Part shown: one piece after another, positions 57,722 through 64,000 of the stretch
Position numbering within the stretch: position 1 is the first letter of the stretch
Layout of the letters: the number at the start of each line of letters is the position of its first letter
Assembly (NCBI RefSeq): GCF_003955735.1
Contig: NZ_CP034464.1
Coordinates: 682,001-746,000, forward strand
DNA length: 64,000 nt
Direction: 5' to 3'
Source: Undibacterium parvum
Lineage (GTDB): Bacteria; Pseudomonadota; Gammaproteobacteria; Burkholderiales; Burkholderiaceae_D
Notes under the pieces: generated by a model
What the model was told of the DNA's origin: nothing
Database searches by the model: none
The model's input: only the letters and a program-made list of their open reading frames with translations
Program-made: the position numbers and the translations under genes

Positions 57722-58276
57722 ATGAAAATAATACCCTTGGCACGAACTGCATTACTTCTAATCAGCAGCGCGGTATTCATCCTATCACTGAGCGCCTGTG
57801 CCAGTAGCAAGCAAGCGCCCTTAGCCACGGTGAGCTCGGTCGATCTGGCACGCTATCAGGGAAAATGGTATCAGGTGGCGTTACTACCAAATCGTTTTCA
57901 AGCCATGTGCGTGGCCGACACTCAGGCGGAATATCAGCCTGATGCTGACGCGATTCACGTCATCAACCGCTGTCGTAAAATCGATGGCAGTATAGAAATT
58001 GCTGAAGGTGTCGCAAAAGTAGTGCCGGAAAGTGGCAACAGCAAACTGCGCGTCAGCTTTTTCCGTCCGTTTTACGGCAATTATTGGATACTGGCCTTAG
58101 ATCCCAACTACCAATGGGTCTTAGTCGGCGAACCTGGCAGAAAGTATGGCTGGGTATTATCACGCACGGCTGTTTTACCAGCAGCCACACTCAATACAAT
58201 CTTAGATAAAGCGGCAAGCCTAGGCTACCAGCGCAGTGATTTCCACCTAAGTCCGCAGACAACGCCGCTTGATTAA
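57722..58276 (+). CDS. Lipocalin-family outer-membrane lipoprotein (Blc-like)
   Basis: The 184-aa product has a lipoprotein signal peptide with lipobox LSAC (Cys near residue 26) and bacterial lipocalin motifs: YQGKWYQVALLPNRFQ (the G-x-W signature), NRCRKIDGSIEIAEG, LRVSFFRPFYGNYWILALD, and GEPGRKYGWVLSR. Such proteins bind lipids or hydrophobic molecules at the outer membrane. It stands alone. Confidence 0.93.
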   Translation: MKIIPLARTALLLISSAVFILSLSACASSKQAPLATVSSVDLARYQGKWYQVALLPNRFQAMCVADTQAEYQPDADAIHVINRCRKIDGSIEIAEGVAKVVPESGNSKLRVSFFRPFYGNYWILALDPNYQWVLVGEPGRKYGWVLSRTAVLPAATLNTILDKAASLGYQRSDFHLSPQTTPLD

Positions 58277-58357
58277 ACAGTGCTTTGGCAATAGCTAGAA
58301 AAAGTGTGATTGCGGGCGAACGTAAAGCAATACTTAAGCCGTTCGCCCGAAGCAGGC

Positions 58358-59749
58358 TTACCAGTTCAATTGACACGCCAGCGCCAGCAAAGCCAAGGCC
58401 AGTACAAAATACATCAGTTGTAGCGGTATCATCCATTTGGCCCAGGTAGTCCAGGGTATGCCAGCCAACGCCAATACACCCACCGTGATACCTGAAGTGG
58501 GGATCATCGGGGTGGTAAATTCACCGAACTGAAACGCCAGCACTGCAGTTTGGCGTGACACACCGACCAGATCAGCCAAGGGCGCCATAATCGGCATGGT
58601 GAGCGCGGCCTGGCCACTACCGGAGTGTATGAAAAAATTAATCACCGATTGAATCACAAACATCTTGTGCGCGGCAAAAACTGGGTTGGCTGACTGCACC
58701 AAGGGCATCAGGGAATACAACATGGTATCGATGATATGGGCGTCGCGCGCCAAGATCATGGTGCCACGCGCCAAAGCGATTACTAATGCGGTCGTCACCA
58801 GATCCTTGGCGCCTTGCATAAAAGCGCTGACAAACTCATCGCTACTCAAGCGGCCGACCACGCCGACTATGAGTGCCATCAGCAAAAACAAGGCAGCGAT
58901 TTCATTGATAAACCAATCGTATTTCACTACGCCGACCACCATACCCGCCAGTGTCGCCAAAAATAACCACAACACCGCCTTGTGTACACGCGTCATGCCA
59001 GAAAATGCGGCTAGATCATTGCTTTGTAAATGCTTGCGTTTTTCCTCATCAATCTCAAATGTAGGACTGAGCGCGGGATTTTTCTTGATTCTAGCGGCAT
59101 ACCACATCAAAAAAACGATGGTCACTGAGGTCGCCAAAAACCAAACTAGTAACCTAAAGCCGATACCGGAAAACACCGGCACACCGGCAATTCCTTGCGC
59201 TATCCCTACGTTAAAAGGATTCAGAAATGCCGCCGCAAAACCAATTTGCGAACCGATAAATGGAATGGAGACGCCAACGATAGAGTCATAGCCCAGCGCC
59301 AGCGCCAGGGGAATAAAAATCATCACGAAAGGGATTGCTTCCTCTGCCATTCCGAAGGTGGCACCGCCCAGGGAGAACAAAGTAACGAAGATAGGAATGA
59401 TTGTCGCCCTGACCAAGCGCGAATGGGTATGCGCCTTCGCCACCGATTTGATCATCGAGTCTATCGCTTCAGTTTTTTGCAAGACTGCAAAAGCACCGCC
59501 GACAATTAAAACGAAACCGATAATCAAAGCGGCCTCGACAAAGCCTTTAATTGGAGCCATCATCAGTGCCACCGGCCCTTGTGGATTGCTGGTGATGTAG
59601 TGAAACGAAGCTGGATTAATCAGACTTTTTCCATTGACAATGTGGGTTTCATATTTGCCGCCCGGTACCAGCCAGGTCGACAGTGCGATCAAGGCCAGCA
59701 AGGAAAACAACAAAACGAAGGTATTTGGCATTCTTATTTTTTTAAACAC
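58358..59749 (-). CDS. YfcC-family membrane carrier, GTG start
   Basis: The 463-aa protein has about 12 membrane segments and the YfcC/ArcD-like layout: LFSLLALIALSTWLVPGG, LGGATFGMAEEAIPF, NPFNVGIAQGIAGVP, and FFIHSGSGQAALTMPIMAPL. Family members are putative carriers for basic amino acids or dicarboxylates. GTG 59749 has GGGAGA 5 nt upstream; an internal ATG at 59731 has no ribosome-binding site. It is downstream of the aspartoacylase-family gene by 127 bp, probably in one unit. Confidence 0.9.
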   Translation of the reverse strand: MFKKIRMPNTFVLLFSLLALIALSTWLVPGGKYETHIVNGKSLINPASFHYITSNPQGPVALMMAPIKGFVEAALIIGFVLIVGGAFAVLQKTEAIDSMIKSVAKAHTHSRLVRATIIPIFVTLFSLGGATFGMAEEAIPFVMIFIPLALALGYDSIVGVSIPFIGSQIGFAAAFLNPFNVGIAQGIAGVPVFSGIGFRLLVWFLATSVTIVFLMWYAARIKKNPALSPTFEIDEEKRKHLQSNDLAAFSGMTRVHKAVLWLFLATLAGMVVGVVKYDWFINEIAALFLLMALIVGVVGRLSSDEFVSAFMQGAKDLVTTALVIALARGTMILARDAHIIDTMLYSLMPLVQSANPVFAAHKMFVIQSVINFFIHSGSGQAALTMPIMAPLADLVGVSRQTAVLAFQFGEFTTPMIPTSGITVGVLALAGIPWTTWAKWMIPLQLMYFVLALALLALACQLNW

Positions 59750-59876
59750 GGGTGTCTCCCTAGATACTGCAAATTCAAATTCAATTAAAACCGACGGAAA
59801 ATACTCTTCGCTAGCAGCAATAGAAAACCACTGTCACTTAATTGAATATATTCCGACTGGCGATACAAGCAGCTCC

Positions 59877-60995
59877 CTACAAAGAAAGCAAATTACCGGT
59901 ACGAAAAGCCTGCTCACCCGCTATTTTCGCCACCCGCATACCGCCTTGCGCATAGCGTCGCGCCACCCGGGCAAACAATATGCCCGACACAGTTGCCAGT
60001 AGCGGTGTTTGCTCGCCACTGAGAGGATCGACCAGATCACCAATACTTTCTCCAGCCGCTACCCACTCACCCACCGCCTTAGTGAATACCAAAATACCCG
60101 CATGCGCGGCCACGATAGGTTCCACCCCTTCTAAAGGTGTCGCCTTGCACAGGGCTTGCGGCATGATGGGTACTTCGCCCCCTATATGGCCAGCATGCTG
60201 TAAAAAGGCAATGATCGCGGCCGCATCGGAGCGCGCCAGTTCATGGCAAACTTCAGTTTCGCCACGCAACTCCACCGTAACCGCTAAGCAAGCCGAGGGA
60301 ATAGGTATCCCTTCACCAAAATGCTGTGCGAGCTCCCACCAGTGACGCGAACAGGTTTCATCAAACGGATCATCACCAGACAAGACCGAGGTAAGTAGAG
60401 CTTGCGCCCCCAAATAGGCAGCTAGCGGCTGGGTCGCGGCCAGTAAAGGAGTACCGGTATACAAATGCATGACCGCCTGATTATCGCAATGCAGATCGAG
60501 CACGATGTCGGCATCGACCGCCAAAGTTTGCAAGGTTTTTTTAAGGTACTCAGTCTCACTGACTGCTTGCCATTGCTGCAGAATGCGCATCGCTTGTTGC
60601 CGGATCAGGCGCACGTTTTCTTTGGAATCGGCACCCAGCTGATCACCTAAGGCCGAGATTAATTGTGAGCTCAGATGGAGATAGCCACGATTAAAATTAA
60701 TTCCGGTAGAGAGATCAAAACGTCCAAACGCAGCACCATGAATCTCCTGATCTAAGCCGATAGGATTGGCGATAGGCACCAACACGATTTCGCCAACAAT
60801 CTCACCATCGGCTTCCAGTTGCTCCAATTGTTTGCGCAGGTACTGCATTACCAACATGCCAGGTATTTCGTCGGCATGTAAAGACGATTGGATATAGACT
60901 TTTTTTCCGCTGCTGGCATTGCCATAATGCAGGCTAATCAATTCGCGGGAGGTTCCCGAGCTTTTCACTGGTAGCAAGTGAGGTTGCGTACGCAT
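59877..60995 (-). CDS. Succinylglutamate desuccinylase/aspartoacylase-family hydrolase
   Basis: These zinc enzymes cleave N-acyl amino acids or small amides. The 372-aa protein carries the zinc ligands in SLHADEIPG (His, Glu) and the third His in VLDLHCDNQ; NPIGLD and GEIVLVPIA are family motifs. Glu in TVELRGETE is the likely catalytic base. The C-terminal ~70 residues (VAAHAGILVFTKAVGEWVAAG) resemble the deacylase's barrel-like tail. The substrate is unknown. It is divergent from an RpiR-type regulator gene. Confidence 0.88.
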   Translation of the reverse strand: MRTQPHLLPVKSSGTSRELISLHYGNASSGKKVYIQSSLHADEIPGMLVMQYLRKQLEQLEADGEIVGEIVLVPIANPIGLDQEIHGAAFGRFDLSTGINFNRGYLHLSSQLISALGDQLGADSKENVRLIRQQAMRILQQWQAVSETEYLKKTLQTLAVDADIVLDLHCDNQAVMHLYTGTPLLAATQPLAAYLGAQALLTSVLSGDDPFDETCSRHWWELAQHFGEGIPIPSACLAVTVELRGETEVCHELARSDAAAIIAFLQHAGHIGGEVPIMPQALCKATPLEGVEPIVAAHAGILVFTKAVGEWVAAGESIGDLVDPLSGEQTPLLATVSGILFARVARRYAQGGMRVAKIAGEQAFRTGNLLSL

Positions 60996-61382
60996 ACAGA
61001 TGACACCTTCAAAATAGAAATGGAAAAATCAGGCTTTAGGATTCATGTTTGGCCTGGGCCACAACAAAAAAATCCTACTACGTTTCACATATCGAACAAA
61101 AAACAACAGTTGCGGCAAAAGAATAGATTTCTTTAAATTCCAGCCATTTCGATGAGAAAGAAATTAACTATTCCAGACAAAAGCGACTGAGTGCCAAGAT
61201 AAAAAGAGAGAAACTTTGCGACAATAATACTCAAACAAAAAAATTAAACCACATTAAATTTGTTTGATTTTTTTCACATTCTATCTTTTTGAAAAAAAAC
61301 TGACAATATCTATTGAAAAATAATTTGAACAGGTCTACAGTTCAAACATCGACATTGCAGCACTGATGCAAAAGCCCTAATT
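60996..61382. other. Divergent regulatory region, AT-rich
   Basis: The 387 bp separate the hydrolase gene (minus) and the regulator gene (plus). They are AT-rich, with runs of A and T, and contain an inverted repeat TTTGAAC-N9-GTTCAAA. No gene is evident. Confidence 0.7.
61324..61346. promoter_or_regulatory. Candidate operator of the RpiR-type regulator
   Basis: TTTGAAC-AGGTCTACA-GTTCAAA is a perfect inverted repeat of 7-bp arms with a 9-nt spacer, 37 bp before the regulator gene. Position and symmetry fit a binding site for the dimeric regulator encoded next to it. Confidence 0.5.
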
Positions 61383-62354
61383 GTGAAAAATATGAAAAAC
61401 ATGAAAAAAAATATTAGCGCGAGTTCATCCATTTCTCCAGAGATGGTGTTTGCCCAATCCACACTGGGCACCTCTTTGATGACGGTATTGCAAGATGGTA
61501 CCTCTTCCTATAAACGCATCGCTGATTACCTGCTACGTAACCAAGTCAAAGTAACCGCTTTGGGGATAGAAGATTTAGCCGAACAATGTCAAAGCTCGAC
61601 AGCGACCGTTAGTCGCTTTGCTCGCGATATGGGTTTTAGTAATTACGCAGGGCTACGCAATCAAATCGCCGAAACCGTACAAGCAGTTTTTCAACCGGTA
61701 GAAAAACTGCGCAATACGATAGAGAACCGTAACACCAGCGCGTCCACCGCGAGTGCTAGTCTGCAATACGCCAGCGCCAATATTGACGCTGCCAGCCACA
61801 GTATTAACGAGCAACTCATGAGTCAGATAGTGGGTCGACTGACCAAGGCCAGTACTGTCTACATTATGGGTTTCGGTTTGAGTTCACATCTGGCCGGTAT
61901 GCTGGCACTCCACTTACAACCATTTTGCTCACATGTGGTTGAGGTCGTCGCGTATGGCGGTACAGAAGTGGCGGCCGGTCATCTGGCCAATATCACAGAA
62001 AAAGATGTACTGGTCGTGATCTCCTTCCCGCGCTATGCCCTGGATGTAATACGCCTGACGCAGTTCGCTCGTATGCATTCAACCTGCATCGTCGCCATTA
62101 CCGATTCGCCCGCCTCACCGATCGCCCAACTGGGTGACTATTTGCTGCTGGCACCGAGCAGCCATAGCATTTTACCGAGTAGTGCCAGCGCCGCCGTAGC
62201 GGTGATAGAAGCCTTAGTTAGCTCCATCATGGTGTCAAATAAAAAGAACGTGGAAAAAGCCATGCGTTTGACGGAAGCACTGGCGGCCTATTTACACAAT
62301 GCCGACAGCAATTTGAAATTCCCAATAACGGATAGTAGTAAAACAAAGAAGTAA
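61383..62354 (+). CDS. MurR/RpiR-family transcriptional regulator
   Basis: The 323-aa protein has an N-terminal RpiR helix-turn-helix (about 35-110; IEDLAEQCQSSTATVSRFAR) and a C-terminal SIS domain (about 145-285; VYIMGFGLSSHLAGMLAL, VISFPRYALDVI, ITDSPASPIAQLGDYLLL) that normally binds phosphosugars or similar effectors. The start is GTG 61383, or ATG 61392 or 61401; none has a clear ribosome-binding site. Divergent from the aspartoacylase-family gene and upstream of a TonB receptor gene. Confidence 0.92.
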   Translation: MKNMKNMKKNISASSSISPEMVFAQSTLGTSLMTVLQDGTSSYKRIADYLLRNQVKVTALGIEDLAEQCQSSTATVSRFARDMGFSNYAGLRNQIAETVQAVFQPVEKLRNTIENRNTSASTASASLQYASANIDAASHSINEQLMSQIVGRLTKASTVYIMGFGLSSHLAGMLALHLQPFCSHVVEVVAYGGTEVAAGHLANITEKDVLVVISFPRYALDVIRLTQFARMHSTCIVAITDSPASPIAQLGDYLLLAPSSHSILPSSASAAVAVIEALVSSIMVSNKKNVEKAMRLTEALAAYLHNADSNLKFPITDSSKTKK

Positions 62355-62414
62355 ATATCAGCAGTAGTCACAGAAGTAAAGACAGCCTTTAACTAAGCCA
62401 ATTCCAAAAAATGC

Positions 62415-62434
62415 AGTCACCCGCAACGGTGACT
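62415..62434 (+). terminator. Hairpin after the regulator gene
   Basis: AGTCACC and GGTGACT pair with a 6-nt loop between the regulator and the TonB receptor gene. There is no T-run, so its function as a terminator is doubtful. Confidence 0.35.
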
Positions 62435-62517
62435 AAGGCGCAGCTTTGTCTAAATTTTCGGCGTGTTTCCATCGTGTTGTTTCAATGTATTAGGTAAATC
62501 CTTAGGAGAGTAAGGCA

Positions 62518-64000
62518 ATGAGTCAGAAAAATCGGCAATTTAAGCCAGTACCAAAAAAAATCACGACAGCAACCTGGTCGGCACTAAGTATCATGGCGGC
62601 ACTCAGCCTCGCCAGCCAAGCAGTCTGGGCACAAGCAGAAAATCCTGCAGCGTCTATCCAGAAAGTTGAAATCACTGGATCTTCGATCAAACGGATAGAA
62701 GCTGAAACTGCCTTACCGATCCAGATCATCAGTCGTAAAGAGATAGAAAGAACCGGTGCCACCACTTCTGAACAATTGCTCAGCACAATCGCCGCCAATA
62801 CCGGCTTCACCCAAGAATCGGCCAGTCTGAGTGACAAACCCGGCTCTAGCGGTATGTCCGGTGCCAACTTGCGCGGGCTCGGTGTTTCTTCCACCCTGGT
62901 CTTGCTAAATGGTCGACGCATGGCCTCGTTTGCTTTTGGCGGCGAAGGCACTGATCTCAACTCCATTCCCTTATCGGCGATAGACCGGGTAGAAGTATTG
63001 ACCGATGGTGCTTCCGCGGTCTATGGTGCCGATGCGGTAGGTGGCGTCATCAACTTCATCACACGCAAAGACTACAAAGGCGTTGAAGTAAGCGTCTCTG
63101 GCATGGGCACACAAGAAGGTGGCGCCAGCGACAAGAGCATTAGTCTATTGGGAGGCATAGGTAATTTAAGCACTGACGGCTATAACATTTTCGCCAGCGC
63201 CTCGTATAAGAAAAATGCACAACTACGCACCGCACAAAGAGATTTTGCAGTCAGCGCCTGGCGGCCATTAGAGGCACGCGGTTATCCGGATAATTTCACT
63301 TCGGCCAATACATTCCCAGCCGCGGTGTACTCGCTCAAGGGCACGCTGCTGGGTAACCCTAGCGCCCCTAACTGTGCACCACCATCGAGCATTAACATCA
63401 ACGGCGAATGTCGTTTCGACTACCAGGCTGCGGCAGATTTGTATCCAGAGTCTGAGAAGACCAACATCATTTCACGCGCCTCATTGGCGATCAATGCCGA
63501 CCATACTTTAGTGGCTGAATATACTTTCTCGCGCAACGATGCTCAATACCGTTTATCACCGACCGGCATCAACGGAAGAAAGGGCTCTACTGCCCTCACC
63601 TACCCCTCTGATGGTCCGTTTTATCCAGCCTCGTATGTCAATACTGCCGGCGTCACAGTAGCTACCGACGGCAAACCGTTTAATACGCGTCTACGCTTAG
63701 TGCCGGGTGGCGCCCGTACCAATGGTCAGGTCTCTGATCAACAGCGTCTCTTGCTAGGCTCTGAAGGTGTGGTTGCAGGCTGGGATTACAACACTGCCTA
63801 CGCCCACTCTGAATCACAAAACACCCAGACTTTGAGCAACGGTTATTACGATAAGGCCTTGTTGTTGGCGGCGTATAAAACCGGGAAAATAAATCCTTTT
63901 GGTGCTCAGAATGCAGAAGGGATGGCTTTACTCGATAGCGCAGAGCGTAATATCGACGGCCGTAAAGGCAAATCGACTACCGATACCATCGATGGTCGCA
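62518..64000 (+). CDS. TonB-dependent receptor (C-terminal part beyond window)
   Basis: The frame starts at ATG 62518, with AGGAGA upstream, and is open to the right edge (494 codons). A signal peptide (ALSIMAALSLASQAVWAQA) is followed by a TonB-box-like region (SIQKVEITGSSIKR) and a plug domain (PIQIISRKEIERTGATTSEQ, ANLRGLGVSSTLVLLNGRR, GADAVGGVINFITRKDYKG). The barrel begins near residue 195. The plug with SSIKR and LVLLNGRR is that of large receptors associated with carbohydrate or peptide uptake. Its partner genes suggest uptake for the neighbouring hydrolase and carrier. Confidence 0.93.
   Translation, partial: MSQKNRQFKPVPKKITTATWSALSIMAALSLASQAVWAQAENPAASIQKVEITGSSIKRIEAETALPIQIISRKEIERTGATTSEQLLSTIAANTGFTQESASLSDKPGSSGMSGANLRGLGVSSTLVLLNGRRMASFAFGGEGTDLNSIPLSAIDRVEVLTDGASAVYGADAVGGVINFITRKDYKGVEVSVSGMGTQEGGASDKSISLLGGIGNLSTDGYNIFASASYKKNAQLRTAQRDFAVSAWRPLEARGYPDNFTSANTFPAAVYSLKGTLLGNPSAPNCAPPSSININGECRFDYQAAADLYPESEKTNIISRASLAINADHTLVAEYTFSRNDAQYRLSPTGINGRKGSTALTYPSDGPFYPASYVNTAGVTVATDGKPFNTRLRLVPGGARTNGQVSDQQRLLLGSEGVVAGWDYNTAYAHSESQNTQTLSNGYYDKALLLAAYKTGKINPFGAQNAEGMALLDSAERNIDGRKGKSTTDTIDGR

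Noticed and set aside
61190..61200. Sigma-54 -24 box candidate before the aspartoacylase gene
   Set aside because: GTGCCA occurs, but there is no TTGC partner at the right spacing on the minus strand.

Overview
The window is a chromosomal segment of a betaproteobacterium of the Burkholderiales, most likely an Oxalobacteraceae such as Undibacterium or a relative. That placement is an inference from gene families and synteny (rimP-nusA-infB, prpBC-acnD-prpF, the cysI/DUF934/cysH/cysDN/cobA operon, lptFG/pepA), moderate GC content and the character of the repeats. No 16S gene is present. Most of the sequence is ordinary, densely packed core chromosome. Accessory character is concentrated at 14.5-17.2 kb and perhaps 29.6-37.5 kb.

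Layout. 1-7.5 kb, minus strand: initiator tRNA, scpB-rluB, rimP-nusA-infB (infB runs off the left edge), i.e. translation, transcription and chromosome-segregation housekeeping. 7.7-14.5 kb: Nudix hydrolase, ammonium transporter with a sigma-54 promoter and NtrC-like site, both bacterial N-degron aminoacyl transferases (aat, bpt), pyrD, an aldo-keto reductase and a periplasmic cyclophilin. 14.5-17.3 kb: gene-poor, repeat-rich patch with a DUF2164 gene, a single integron-type gene cassette with a recognisable attC site, copies of a palindromic repeat, and a roughly 660-bp imperfect inverted repeat. 17.3-22.3 kb: TonB-dependent receptor, FMN-riboswitch-controlled ribB, a DUF6882-like protein and a periplasmic solute-binding-like protein.

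22.6-29.6 kb: a complete assimilatory sulfate reduction operon (TauE-like exporter, sulfite reductase, DUF934, APS-type CysH, CysD, CysN, siroheme methyltransferase). 29.7-37.4 kb: a MacAB-like efflux operon (HlyD adaptor, ATPase, two FtsX-type permeases) followed by its probable regulators, a sigma-54 activator and an NtrY-like histidine kinase. The operon has a well-spaced -24/-12 promoter and an upstream inverted repeat. This block separates cobA from the siroheme chelatase gene cbiX. 37.5-43.8 kb: cbiX, lptG/lptF (LPS export), pepA, exodeoxyribonuclease III, an HDOD protein.

43.8-53.8 kb: the 2-methylcitrate pathway for propionate (prpB, prpC, acnD, prpF, prpE) with divergent prpR, a perfect sigma-54 promoter and a TGTTTCAT/ATGAAACA operator candidate. 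53.9-57.6 kb: a compact signalling operon (CheY-like receiver, CheC phosphatase, PAS-GGDEF cyclase) followed by a membrane histidine kinase. 57.7-64 kb: lipocalin, then a probable catabolic cluster (YfcC-family carrier, aspartoacylase-family hydrolase, divergent RpiR-type regulator, TonB-dependent receptor truncated by the right edge).

The most unusual items are the lone integron cassette, the palindromic repeat family, the receiver-CheC-cyclase module, and the RpiR/aspartoacylase/YfcC/TonB-receptor cluster, whose substrate I cannot name.
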